A DNA stretch of 40,200 nucleotides from Lachnospiraceae bacterium (lineage in GTDB: Bacteria > Bacillota > Clostridia > Lachnospirales > Lachnospiraceae): NCBI GenBank assembly GCA_017508825.1, contig JAFWRC010000204.1, positions 1 through 40,200 of the forward strand, written 5' to 3'. Positions 17,974 through 25,867 of this stretch are shown one piece after another; the first letter of the stretch is position 1, and the number at the start of each line of letters is the position of its first letter. The position numbers and the translations under genes are program-made. The notes beneath the pieces are model-generated. The model did not search any database, was not told the origin of the DNA, and saw nothing but the letters and a program-made list of their open reading frames with translations.

Positions 17974-18012
17974 CGAGATCCCCGTCCTCGCTCCGCTCGT
18001 CCGGGGATCTCG
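17974..18012. repeat. 11-bp perfect inverted repeat upstream of the sensor operon
   Basis: CGAGATCCCCG (17974-17984) and CGGGGATCTCG (18002-18012) are perfect inverted arms around a 17-base pyrimidine-rich loop. No T-run follows on either strand, so it is not a standard terminator. It directly abuts the large structured element and overlaps its outermost arm by three bases. Confidence 0.7.
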
Positions 18013-18598
18013 GGGGAGGGGAGGCCGGGCTGTTTCGGTTTCCTGCCTGCTTCTTGTTCTTGGAGATGTCAGGATACCATAAGGCTCCGCAACCAATCCG
18101 TTCGTTAAGATGCTCTATAAGCTGCCGGTATAATATGTCACTGTTACCGGAACCGGAGCCCAAACGACGTCCGTGTCGTTGGGCTCCTTGTCCCACCATC
18201 CGGGTGGGACATTCCTATGGTACGGAAGGCAGCTTAAGAGGCATCTAAACTCACTGCTTATGGTTGCGGAGCCTTATGGTTATCCGACATCTCCTGCCAA
18301 AATAATCTAAAGGAAACCGAAATCAGCCCGGCGCTTAATAGTTACGATTAGCGTCAGTGGCATTCGCAACCGTTTTGGGTGCTTTATGGAGTGGCTTTAG
18401 ATCATTCTTAAAACCGCATTGATAAAGAAGCTATGTGAGGCCCGGATGGTCTCACAAAGGCGCAATCGAGGCATGGATGCCGAGTTGCGCCTGGTAGCTG
18501 ATCTATACCGGTAATTTGGCGCGGTTTTTAGATTATCTTAAGCCACGAAATCTGCAACCAAAACGGTTGTGATGACCACAGACGCATCGATCCCCCGA
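18010..18598. ncRNA. Large two-domain structured element, candidate noncoding RNA
   Basis: No coding frame is credible here, but the sequence folds almost end to end. An outer helix TCGGGGGA (18010-18017)/TCCCCCGA (18591-18598) encloses two long arms. Arm I: 18024-18044 pairs with 18311-18332 (21 bp, one bulge); 18062-18070 with 18286-18294; a perfect 19-bp helix 18076-18094/18262-18280; 18108-18126 with 18228-18246; then hairpins 18125-18150 (alternative), 18155-18187 and 18189-18211. Arm II: CGAT 18345-18348 and 18351-18360 pair with 18576-18589; a 14-base helix 18365-18378/18558-18571; 18391-18402 with 18535-18546; 18410-18417 with 18521-18528; hairpins 18434-18456 and 18458-18492. Bulges and mismatches between arms argue for selected RNA pairing rather than a recent DNA palindrome. 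GCCCGGCGC (18327-18335) can also pair with GCGCCGGGC (18600-18608), giving an alternative fold. The transcribed strand is not clear. Confidence 0.6.
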
Positions 18599-18630
18599 CT
18601 GCGCCGGGCGTGACTGTTCGATAAACATGA

Positions 18631-18669
18631 ATCATGAGGACAAAAGGACTGTCCCCTTGTCCTCATGAT
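18631..18669. repeat. REP-like palindrome, copy 1
   Basis: ATCATGAGGACAA (18631-18643) and TTGTCCTCATGAT (18657-18669) form a perfect 13-bp stem with a 13-base GGAC/GTCC-containing loop. A 29-bp core (18636-18664) recurs in inverted orientation at 20919-20947 with 26 of 29 identities. GGGAC/GTCCC palindromes of this style are scattered through many clostridial genomes. Confidence 0.8.
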
Positions 18670-18701
18670 CTCCCCGCTAAAATATGAATTTTCCGCTCAA
18701 C

Positions 18702-18730
18702 TTGCAGCTCACCATAGAATATTATATAAT
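18702..18730 (+). promoter_or_regulatory. Promoter of the beta-helix lipoprotein gene
   Basis: TTGCAG (18702-18707) and a perfect TATAAT (18725-18730) are 17 bases apart. The predicted leader is about 110 bases, with an AGGAGG-like ribosome site (GGAGG) about 8 bases before ATG 18850. Confidence 0.7.
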
Positions 18731-18849
18731 CTGTATGAATTTGGAACTAACTACGTCAAGATTTTTCGATGACGCAGATGGACAGAAAGACAAGGCAAAT
18801 TGTAAAGTTATTTTATAACAGTTCCTAAACACAAACTTGGAGGAAAGGC

Positions 18850-20907
18850 ATGAAAAAGAGAAACATCAGATGGATCACAGCAGCGCTTCTCTCCGCGATG
18901 ACACTCGCAGCCTGTGGGCAGGACAAAGACAGCAGCAGAGGCTTACGGCCGGATCCGGAACCGACCGAAGAAGCGCCGACACGTACGGAACCCGAGACCA
19001 CAAATCCCGCAACCGCTCCGGAAGCGCCGGAAGTACCCGATGACGGTGCAATACATGTAGATAATGTAAAAGACCTGCTGGCTGCGATCGAACCGGGAGC
19101 CGAGATCGTACTGGAGCCGGGCACTTACAACCTTTCCAAATACATTGAACTCGCCAAAGACGGCGTTAACGATAACGGCTGGGTATATCTTTTCGATTGC
19201 GGAGACGGGACGGAAGCACGCATTGCCAATGTATCCGATCTGACGATCCGCGGACGTGACGGAGAACATACCGAGATCGTCATCGAACCGCGGGAAGCCC
19301 AGGTCCTTTCTTTTGAATACTGCGACAATGTCACACTGGAAAACCTGACTCTGGGACATACGATATCGACCGATCCCTGCGAAGGTGATGTTCTGGATTT
19401 TATCGAGTGCAGCAATATCAGCTTAAACGGTATGGATCTGTATGGCTGCGGTACCTTCGGCATCTACGGCCGTTGGATCTTCGGTCTGCACGTAACCGAC
19501 AGCGTGATCCACGACTGTTCCCAGGGCGGACTCGCGATCAACAACAGCAGCGACGTGGTATTTACGAACAGTACTTTCCGGGGGATTGAGGGAGATGATC
19601 TGATCAGTTCCTTTGGCGTAGATCTGCGGTTTGAAGATTGCACCTTTGAGGATAACAACACTACGACTCTGGTCTACAACAGCTCCGGCTCCTCGCTCTT
19701 CTATGGCTGTGATTTCGGATCGAAGGAAAGCGCTGCCTTCCGGGACGATATGGCCAACAACTGCGGCATCGTCTATGATGAAAACTGTACGTTCACCACG
19801 AACATGGACAAAACCCCGGTGATCGTATCGAGTGTAGAGGAACTGCTGGATGCGATCGCACCGGATACGATGATCATCATGGAGCCGGGTACTTACGATA
19901 TCAGCGGATATCTGCAAGATGCCGCCAAACAGTATGGCGATGACTGGTATAAGGCTTACGCCTATGTATCCGTCAATCCGGAATATGACGGACCAGAGCT
20001 GATAGTCCAGGATGTATCGGGCCTTTCCATCACGGGACGTTCCACAGACAGTTCCGATACGCAGCTCCTGACCGACCCGCGCTACGTAGCGGTCATGCAT
20101 TTGGAATCCTGCAGCGATATCGCCCTGGCCAATCTGACCATGGGACATACCGACCGGGGGGATTGCAGCGGAAATGTCCTCGATCTGTATTACTGCGGTG
20201 AAGTGACACTGACCAATATGGATATCTTCGGATGCGGAGTGCTCGGCATCTACGGAGAACGATGTGACGGAAACCTCTATTGTTATGACTCCGTTATCCA
20301 TGATTGCTATGCCGGACCGCTGTCCGCCTGGGAATGCGAAAGCCGATGGACCTTTATCAGCTGCTCCCTGATCGATTCCTTAAGCGGCGGCTTCTTCGAC
20401 GAAACCGATGATTTCAATCTCACATTTTATGACTGCATCTTCGGAGATAAGGAGTCGGAAAACTTTATGTTCCGTTCAAATACCGATACCTACAACTGCG
20501 AATGGGGCGAGGTCGATACCTATCCCGATTACGGCGGGGATGATATGCCAACGGAATCCAGAATGCCGGAAGTTCTTGACACCGCCAATCTGAAAGTGGC
20601 GCCTTTTGACAAAGCGGTATTAGACGATACCTTCTGGCAGGGATTTATCGTTGCTGATCAGGATACCGGCGAGACCAACGATCTCGACATGAATGTGGAA
20701 TTCTGGTCGGAAGGTAATGGTATCCTGACCGAATATGATAATGTGACCCAATTCACCTGGGAATGTGACAGTCAGTACAGTGCAGTACTGATGGATGCTT
20801 CAGGTAATATCTTCGGCAGGCTGACCCTGTATTACGATAAGGAAAGCAAAGACAGTGAACTGCTGATGTATATGCAGCTCAACGGAAATGACGTCTGGTT
20901 TTACTGA
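18850..20907 (+). CDS. Lipoprotein with two tandem right-handed beta-helix domains
   Basis: This 685-residue protein starts with lipoprotein signal MKKRNIRWITAALLSAMTLA-AC (Cys22) and an acidic Pro/Thr/Glu spacer to about residue 65. Two homologous halves follow at about 70-315 and 326-560. Each opens with a similar phrase (VKDLLAAIEPGAEIVLEPGT and VEELLDAIAPDTMIIMEPGT), then beta-helix rungs with matching landmarks (LTLGHT/LTMGHT, MDLYGCGTFGIYG/MDIFGCGVLGIYG, DSVIHDC in both). This is the parallel beta-helix (PbH1, pectate-lyase-like) repeat pattern used for polysaccharide binding or cleavage. The last 100 residues are a separate beta-rich domain. No catalytic Asp/Arg set of a known lyase was identified, so enzymatic activity is open. 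It is monocistronic, has its own promoter, and lies beside the uronate catabolic genes, which fits surface pectin handling. Confidence 0.82.
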   Translation: MKKRNIRWITAALLSAMTLAACGQDKDSSRGLRPDPEPTEEAPTRTEPETTNPATAPEAPEVPDDGAIHVDNVKDLLAAIEPGAEIVLEPGTYNLSKYIELAKDGVNDNGWVYLFDCGDGTEARIANVSDLTIRGRDGEHTEIVIEPREAQVLSFEYCDNVTLENLTLGHTISTDPCEGDVLDFIECSNISLNGMDLYGCGTFGIYGRWIFGLHVTDSVIHDCSQGGLAINNSSDVVFTNSTFRGIEGDDLISSFGVDLRFEDCTFEDNNTTTLVYNSSGSSLFYGCDFGSKESAAFRDDMANNCGIVYDENCTFTTNMDKTPVIVSSVEELLDAIAPDTMIIMEPGTYDISGYLQDAAKQYGDDWYKAYAYVSVNPEYDGPELIVQDVSGLSITGRSTDSSDTQLLTDPRYVAVMHLESCSDIALANLTMGHTDRGDCSGNVLDLYYCGEVTLTNMDIFGCGVLGIYGERCDGNLYCYDSVIHDCYAGPLSAWECESRWTFISCSLIDSLSGGFFDETDDFNLTFYDCIFGDKESENFMFRSNTDTYNCEWGEVDTYPDYGGDDMPTESRMPEVLDTANLKVAPFDKAVLDDTFWQGFIVADQDTGETNDLDMNVEFWSEGNGILTEYDNVTQFTWECDSQYSAVLMDASGNIFGRLTLYYDKESKDSELLMYMQLNGNDVWFY

Positions 20908-20917
20908 ATAAATCACC

Positions 20918-20948
20918 TGAGGACAGGGGGACGGTCCCTTTGTCCTCA
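20918..20948. repeat. REP-like palindrome, copy 2 (inverted relative to copy 1)
   Basis: TGAGGACA (20918-20925) pairs with TGTCCTCA (20941-20948), with an inner GGGAC/GTCCC. It lies 10 bases after the lipoprotein stop and may also serve as its 3'-end hairpin, though only a short T-run occurs within the arm. Confidence 0.8.
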
Positions 20949-20983
20949 TTGACAATCCGGATAGGTCCGGAAGATCTCTTTTA

Positions 20984-21018
20984 CAAAACAGGCGTCGCAG
21001 AACCGCGGCGCCTGTTTA
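20984..21018 (-). terminator. Rho-independent terminator of the pta-kduI-kduD-isomerase operon
   Basis: On the minus strand AAACAGGCG pairs with CGCCTGTTT, with an inner CGC/GCG extension and a 6-base loop, ending in four T. It lies about 20 bases beyond the isomerase stop. Confidence 0.8.
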
Positions 21019-21037
21019 TTCTGTTTATTCTTCTTGT

Positions 21038-21676
21038 TCAGGCCTTCAGCTCTTTTACCAGTGCCTTCAGCTCCTCATCCTTTGCATCTGCAAAGAAGAG
21101 TTCATCAAACCTTGCACCGGCAAATGCGCCTTTGACCAGATCCTTATCCAGCCCCTTTAAGATCTCGGATAACGGCTTGAATGCCTGTGCACGCACACCA
21201 TCCAGGATCTTCTTGTTACGCTGCTCCGGTACCACGCGCTCCTTCGGATAGCCGCCGCCGAACGGTTCACTGAAGAGTTTCTCAAAGATATATTCCAGAT
21301 TCAGGTCTCCGCCCCAGCCAAAGCCAAGTGCGAACGGAATGGAGATCGCATTTCCATCATTGATCTGTGCAAAAGTGTAAGCATCCAGAGGATTGGCTAC
21401 GTGTCCGCAGATGACTCCCGGGAAAGAATTCAGCGCCAGCATAGCGCCCTCACCGGTACCGCAGCCGGTCACGACAAAGTCTGCAGCACCGGAATTCAGC
21501 AGCACTGCTGCCAGGATACCGTTCTGTACATAAGTCAGCTGCGCATCATCATCGGCGGTATACATACCGTAATTCACTACTTCATACCCTTTCTGATCTG
21601 CCACCTTTTTCAGCGCATTGTAGATGATCTCATTTTTTGCTGCCTGGCTGTTTTCGTTGATCAGTGCAATCTTCAT
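21038..21676 (-). CDS. RpiB/LacA/LacB-family sugar isomerase, DhuI-like
   Basis: This 212-residue protein is longer than housekeeping RpiB (about 150). It begins MKIALINENSQAAKNEIIYN and has the family's catalytic segment VVTGCGTGEGAMLALNSFPG with Cys72, followed by GVICGHVANPLDAYTFAQIN. In streptococci a protein of this family and size (DhuI) isomerises 4-deoxy-L-threo-5-hexosulose-uronate (DHU/DKI), the same substrate as KduI. Here it is the last gene of an operon with pta, kduI and kduD, so the same reaction or a related uronate isomerisation is the best guess. GGAGG precedes the ATG. A spacer hairpin (CACCC..GGGTG, about 21709-21731) separates it from kduD. A pentose phosphate role (RpiB proper) is less likely but possible. 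Confidence 0.8.
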   Translation of the reverse strand: MKIALINENSQAAKNEIIYNALKKVADQKGYEVVNYGMYTADDDAQLTYVQNGILAAVLLNSGAADFVVTGCGTGEGAMLALNSFPGVICGHVANPLDAYTFAQINDGNAISIPFALGFGWGGDLNLEYIFEKLFSEPFGGGYPKERVVPEQRNKKILDGVRAQAFKPLSEILKGLDKDLVKGAFAGARFDELFFADAKDEELKALVKELKA

Positions 21677-21751
21677 TTATTTATCCTCCATCTTTTTGAT
21701 AAAACAACACCCCCATGGATCATGAGGGTGCTGCAGTCATTCAAGCTGTGA

Positions 21752-22618
21752 TCAGTCTTTTACTTTGATGTTGCCTTCAACTTCTTCTTCTTCCGCAAAC
21801 TTGGATTCATCGAGATTACTCGGATCCTGACCGATGTATGCGGAGATACCGCCATCGATGTAAACCACCTGTCCGTTGATGAAATCGGATGCCGGAGAAG
21901 CCAGGAATACTGCCAGACCCATCAGGTCTTCCGTATGTCCCCAACGCTGTGCCGGTGTCTTGGAACGGATAAAACGGTCGAACGGATGCATGGAACCGTC
22001 TGCCTGCTTCTCACGAAGCGGTGCGGTCTGCGGGGTAGCGATATAGCCCGGCCCGATCGCATTACACTGGATATTGTACTGGCCATATTCGGAGCAGATG
22101 TTTCTGGTGAGCATCTTCAGTCCGCCCTTTGCTGCTGCATAAGCAGATACGGTCTCACGACCGAACTCACTCATCATAGAGCAGGCATTGATGATCTTAC
22201 CGCTCTTCTGCTCCATCATGTGCGGCAGTACTGCCTTAGAGCAGATGAACGGACCGGTCAGGTCGATATCGATCACCAGCTGCCAGTCCTTCAGTGCCAT
22301 CTCATGCATCGGGATACGCTTGATGATGCCGGCATTGTTTACCAGGATATCGATGGGACCAACCGCTGCTGCAGCATCTGCCACAAACTTCTCCACCTGA
22401 TCTTCCTTGGTCACGTCACACAGTGCGCCGTATACTTCGATGCCGGCTTTCTTATATTCGTCCATACCGCGCTCAAAGTTTTCCGGGTTCACATCGTTAA
22501 ATACGATCTTTGCACCTGCCTCCGCATAAGCCTTTGCATACGCCATACCCAGGCCGTAAGATGCACCTGTGATCCAGGCTACTTTGCCGTCCAGGCGGAA
22601 TTTGTCCATTACTCCCAT
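21752..22618 (-). CDS. kduD: KduD-like SDR oxidoreductase (2-keto-3-deoxygluconate-forming; also similar to gluconate 5-dehydrogenase)
   Basis: This is a 288-residue short-chain dehydrogenase. It has the NAD(P)-binding TGASYGLG (17-24), ILVNNAG (91-97) and the catalytic Ser147, Tyr160 and Lys164 (SAYAAAKGG). The C-terminal phrase GQVVYIDGGISAYIGQDP is typical of the KduD/gluconate 5-dehydrogenase group. KduD reduces 2,5-diketo-3-deoxygluconate to KDG, the step after KduI or DhuI. The gene lies between kduI and the DhuI-like isomerase, which favours this role over gluconate oxidation. The start at 22618 has GGAGG ten bases upstream. The last 25 residues are an unusual acidic tail (EEEEVEGNIKVKD). 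Confidence 0.88.
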   Translation of the reverse strand: MGVMDKFRLDGKVAWITGASYGLGMAYAKAYAEAGAKIVFNDVNPENFERGMDEYKKAGIEVYGALCDVTKEDQVEKFVADAAAAVGPIDILVNNAGIIKRIPMHEMALKDWQLVIDIDLTGPFICSKAVLPHMMEQKSGKIINACSMMSEFGRETVSAYAAAKGGLKMLTRNICSEYGQYNIQCNAIGPGYIATPQTAPLREKQADGSMHPFDRFIRSKTPAQRWGHTEDLMGLAVFLASPASDFINGQVVYIDGGISAYIGQDPSNLDESKFAEEEEVEGNIKVKD

Positions 22619-22733
22619 TTTTGTTTTACCTCCGTATATGTTATTGTGTTTATGTTATCTGATTTGTGAAAATCCTGCTCTGCATTCGCAAAACCCGCTG
22701 CTTCGCAATAAAGGTCTGCGTCGCTTCGCTCGT

Positions 22734-23597
22734 TTATAATAAGTCCTGATTACGAACATCGTCCATATCGTCGAAGTCCTGGTTCTCGCCGACCATACCC
22801 CAGATAAAGGTGTAGTTGCGGGATCCGGCACCGGAATGAATGGACCAGCTCGGGCTGATCACTGCCTGCTCGTTGCGCATCACGATGTGGCGCGTCTCCT
22901 GCGGCTCACCCATATAGTGCATTACGAAAGCATCTTCCGGCAGATCAAAATACAGATACACTTCCATTCTGCGGTCGTGTGTATGGCAGGGCATCGTGTT
23001 CCATACACTGCCCGGCTCCAGCTGTGTCATACCCATCTCCAGCTGACAGCTCTCTACCTGTCCCGGCAGGATGTACTTGTTGATGGTACGCTTATTTGCG
23101 TCTTCCACAGTACCCAGATGCTTCTTATTCTCGTCCTTGATGACCACTTCGCCCTCACCGGCAGTGCCTTCCCGCTTGATCAGTACCGTGGGATACGTGG
23201 TATGCGCCGGTGCGGAGTTGATATAAAACTTCGCCGGATTCTTTGCATCATCACTTTCAAATTCGATATCCTTTGCGCCCATTCCGATATACATACCGTT
23301 GCGGGGCGCCACTTCATATACTTTGCCGTCGATCGTGATCTTTCCGGCACCGCCGATATTGATCACGCCCATTTCACGGCGCTGGAGGAAATATTCCGCA
23401 CGCAGCTCATCCCCTGCTTCCAGTTTCAGCTTCTTCGAAACCGGAGTCGCCGCACCGGTGATGATACGGTCGATGTGGCTGTACACCAGATAGATCTCGT
23501 CTTCGTAAAACACTTTCTCGATCAGAAATTCTTCTCGCAGACGCTTTGTGTCATAGTATCTTACATCCTTCGGGGATGCGGCTGTTCTCAGTTCCAT
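22734..23597 (-). CDS. kduI: 5-dehydro-4-deoxy-D-glucuronate isomerase
   Basis: This 287-residue cupin isomerase converts the unsaturated-uronate product 4-deoxy-5-ketouronate (DKI) into 2,5-diketo-3-deoxygluconate. The zinc ligands His205, His207, Glu212 and His254 are present ([27 protein letters not shown]), each nine residues later than in Escherichia coli KduI. Other signatures are [19 protein letters not shown] and [21 protein letters not shown] precedes the ATG. It is in the pta-kduI-kduD-isomerase operon under the operator at 24755-24768. The 115-base spacer to kduD is rich in CTTCGC-type short repeats but has no clear terminator. Identification is firm. Confidence 0.97.
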   Translation of the reverse strand: MELRTAASPKDVRYYDTKRLREEFLIEKVFYEDEIYLVYSHIDRIITGAATPVSKKLKLEAGDELRAEYFLQRREMGVINIGGAGKITIDGKVYEVAPRNGMYIGMGAKDIEFESDDAKNPAKFYINSAPAHTTYPTVLIKREGTAGEGEVVIKDENKKHLGTVEDANKRTINKYILPGQVESCQLEMGMTQLEPGSVWNTMPCHTHDRRMEVYLYFDLPEDAFVMHYMGEPQETRHIVMRNEQAVISPSWSIHSGAGSRNYTFIWGMVGENQDFDDMDDVRNQDLL

Positions 23598-23700
23598 GAA
23601 ACTATCCTCCTTGCAAACAATCGTTGCTTCTACATCGCAAGGTATCCCCCTTACGAATATCCTAAGGCATCCACCGGTTTCGCCGGCAGCCCTTTTTGTT

Positions 23701-24684
23701 TTAGGTTAATGCTGCCGTAATGATCGCCATGGAGTATACTTCCAGAGCGTTGCAGCCGCGGGAAAGGTCGTTGATCTGTGCATTCAGGCCCAGCAGGATC
23801 GGTCCGTACGCTTCGAAATTACCCATACGCTGTGCGATCTTGTAGCCGAGGTTGCCGGCGTTGATATCCGGGAAGATAAAGGTGTTTGCATAGCCTGCCA
23901 CCTTGCTGCCCGGCGCCTTCTGACGTGCCACACGGGGTGAAACCGCAGTATCAAACTGGAACTCGCCGTCGATCGGCACATCCGGGAACTCTTCCTTGGC
24001 TTTCTGTGCAGCGTTGCGCATCTTGTCTACGGAATCGCCCTTGCCGGAACCCAGCGTGGAGTAGCTCAGGAAAGCGACCTTCGGATCCACACCGAAGATC
24101 CTTGCACAGTTGATCGTCTCGCCGCAGATCTCTACCAGCTCGTCTTCGGAAGGCTGGATATTGATCGCACAGTCTGCCATCGCCAGAACTTCATTCTCAC
24201 CGGTCGCGCCCGGACGTACCAGGATAAAGCAGGATGATACGATACTGTTATGCGGTTTGGTCTTGATGATCTGCAGTGCCGGACGAACCGTATCTGCGGT
24301 GGAATAAGTCGCGCCGCCCAGCAGACAGTCTGCAATGCCCATCTTTACCAGCATGGTACCGAAGTAGTTGCGCTGCAGCATCATCTTCTCCGCCTTTTCC
24401 ATCGTCATGCCTTTTTCTTTGCGGATCTCGTAGAATGCCTCGATCACTTCCTGCAGACGCTCGTAATTTTTCGGGTTGATCACCAGTGCGCCCCGGATAT
24501 TGTAGCCTGCATCCTCAGCAGCCTTTGCCACCTCTTCCTCATCACCCAAAAGGATCGGGGTTAAGAAATTGCTCGCCAGCAGACGGGAAGCTGCCTCCAA
24601 AATACGCGGATCCTCACCTTCCGTCAGTACGATCGTCTTCGGGTTCTCCTTCAGTTTCTGGATCATTGCACCAAAACCAAACAT
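23701..24684 (-). CDS. pta: Phosphate acetyltransferase
   Basis: This 327-residue cytoplasmic enzyme interconverts acetyl-CoA and acetyl phosphate, giving ATP through acetate kinase. It starts [20 protein letters not shown], carries [15 protein letters not shown], and ends with the family's [20 protein letters not shown] and LNDLSRGC-like phrase ([20 protein letters not shown]). The length is normal for the short Pta form. AGGAGG lies 8 bases before the ATG. It is the first gene of the uronate operon and has an operator 71 bases upstream. The coupling is sensible because KDPG cleavage delivers pyruvate and then acetyl-CoA. No acetate kinase gene is in the window. A phosphate butyryltransferase role is less likely. 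Confidence 0.95.
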   Translation of the reverse strand: MFGFGAMIQKLKENPKTIVLTEGEDPRILEAASRLLASNFLTPILLGDEEEVAKAAEDAGYNIRGALVINPKNYERLQEVIEAFYEIRKEKGMTMEKAEKMMLQRNYFGTMLVKMGIADCLLGGATYSTADTVRPALQIIKTKPHNSIVSSCFILVRPGATGENEVLAMADCAINIQPSEDELVEICGETINCARIFGVDPKVAFLSYSTLGSGKGDSVDKMRNAAQKAKEEFPDVPIDGEFQFDTAVSPRVARQKAPGSKVAGYANTFIFPDINAGNLGYKIAQRMGNFEAYGPILLGLNAQINDLSRGCNALEVYSMAIITAALT

Positions 24685-24754
24685 TTTAACTTCCTCCTAA
24701 AATATGTATTTGCACCTTATCGTGCACGCGGTATACATATACAAGGCGCTCTAT

Positions 24755-24768
24755 TGAAAGCGCTTACA
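24755..24768. promoter_or_regulatory. LacI-type operator upstream of pta operon
   Basis: TGAAAGCGCTTACA, one of four copies of a 14-bp palindrome in this window (others at 30442, 31588 and 35587). On the minus strand it follows a TAAAATATA stretch. The site probably belongs to the LacI regulator at 30546-31565; it also fits a CcpA cre consensus. Confidence 0.75.
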
Positions 24769-24872
24769 TTGTATATTTTACCGCTTTTTTCAAAAAAGAA
24801 AAGTCGGCAAATGTAACAAAAATTTATGAAGATATAATGAAAAATGACGAATACTGACTATTATAATAACAC

Positions 24873-24905
24873 AAAAGCCTCCGTATGCCAACGGAGGCCT
24901 TTTTT
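24873..24905 (-). terminator. Terminator of the aquaporin gene
   Basis: GCCTCCGT (24877-24884) and ACGGAGGC (24891-24898) form an 8-bp stem with a 6-base loop. It is flanked by TTTTT on the plus strand and by AAAA (four T on the minus strand), so it could work both ways. Confidence 0.75.
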
Positions 24906-24936
24906 GAGGATCCTTTTTCAGGCAGATCCTGTTTCC

Positions 24937-25626
24937 TTATTTCTTCTTTTCGTCTGTTTCCAACGTCTTATAAATAAATGCGCCCAGAGCAGCTCCGATA
25001 AACGGACCTACGATGAATGCTACCAGCTGGCTCAGCGGCTTTGCGTTACCGGTAGCTGCAGCCAATACCGCCGGTGCAAGGCTTCTTGCCGGGTTTACGG
25101 AGGTACCGGTCAGACCGATGCCGATGATGTGGATCCCTACCAATGTCAGGCCGATCACCAGACCGCCGAAAGAGCCATGGCTCTGCTTCTTGGAGGTCAC
25201 ACCCAGGATCGTCATAATGAAGATGCAGGTCAATACGATCTCTACTACGATCGCAAACGGGATATTCGGTGCTGCATTTGCACCAAGCCCGCCGGTCTTA
25301 TCGGTCAGGCCGCCCATACCGAAGATGCATGCCAGCAGGCCGGAACCTGCAAATGCACCGAGGCACTGTGCTACCACATAACCGACAAAGTCCTTTGCAT
25401 CCATACCGCCGTTGATCAGCACAGCCAGGGATACCGCCGGATTCACGTGACCGCCGGAGATGTTCCCCAGGCTGTAAGCCATTGCGACGATCGCCAGACC
25501 AAATGCAAACGCGGTCAGGATGTATCCGCAGCCGTTGTTTGCATCGCATCCTACCGTCATTGCCGTACCGCAGCCGATGAACACCAGAATGAATGTGCCG
25601 ATAAATTCCGCTACATATTTTTTCAT
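24937..25626 (-). CDS. MIP-family channel, aquaporin Z-like
   Basis: This 229-residue protein has six TM helices and two half-helices with intact NPA motifs: SGGHVNPAVS (Asn62) and TSVNPARSLAPA (Asn178). His166 and Arg181 match the narrow aromatic/arginine filter of AqpZ water channels, rather than the wider glycerol facilitators. It starts MKKYVAEFIGTFILVFIGCG, with GGAAAGAGAGGG just upstream. The gene lies between uxaA and the pta operon on the same strand but has its own promoter (25714-25742) and terminator. It may relieve osmotic stress or pass a small neutral solute; there is no direct evidence linking it to uronate use. Confidence 0.9.
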   Translation of the reverse strand: MKKYVAEFIGTFILVFIGCGTAMTVGCDANNGCGYILTAFAFGLAIVAMAYSLGNISGGHVNPAVSLAVLINGGMDAKDFVGYVVAQCLGAFAGSGLLACIFGMGGLTDKTGGLGANAAPNIPFAIVVEIVLTCIFIMTILGVTSKKQSHGSFGGLVIGLTLVGIHIIGIGLTGTSVNPARSLAPAVLAAATGNAKPLSQLVAFIVGPFIGAALGAFIYKTLETDEKKK

Positions 25627-25713
25627 ATTTTCCCTCTCTTTCCGGAGTGATCGCAGACGATCCGCAAAATACGTGCTTTCCGTCCCTCAGCTCCATGGAT
25701 TCTACAACAATGT

Positions 25714-25742
25714 ATTTTATCGCATTTCTATATGGTTTACAA
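25714..25742 (-). promoter_or_regulatory. Promoter of the aquaporin gene
   Basis: On the minus strand TTGTAA and TAAAAT are separated by 17 bases, giving a leader of about 80 bases before ATG 25626. No AAGCGCTT operator is nearby. Confidence 0.6.
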
Positions 25743-25789
25743 TAAAAACTTTTTGACAACCGCACTGCTTCAGACGCAAGCACTTTTCC

Positions 25790-25828
25790 AAAAAAGAAAA
25801 AGACCATCGTACCTATAATACGACAGCC
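25790..25828 (-). terminator. Terminator of the uxaCBA operon
   Basis: On the minus strand GGCTGTCGTA pairs with TACGATGGTC (three wobble pairs), followed by a T-rich tail with one C (TTTTTCTTTTTT style). It lies about 40 bases after the uxaA stop. Confidence 0.75.
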
Positions 25829-25867
25829 TTTCCCCGGTTAATCTATCTATAAATACTTTCAATCTCC

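Noticed and set aside
18010-18598. Group II intron, RNase P RNA, tmRNA or tRNA cluster
   Set aside because: No domain V-like terminal hairpin, no intron-encoded protein, no GAGGAAAGTCC-type RNase P core and no tRNA-like arms were found.
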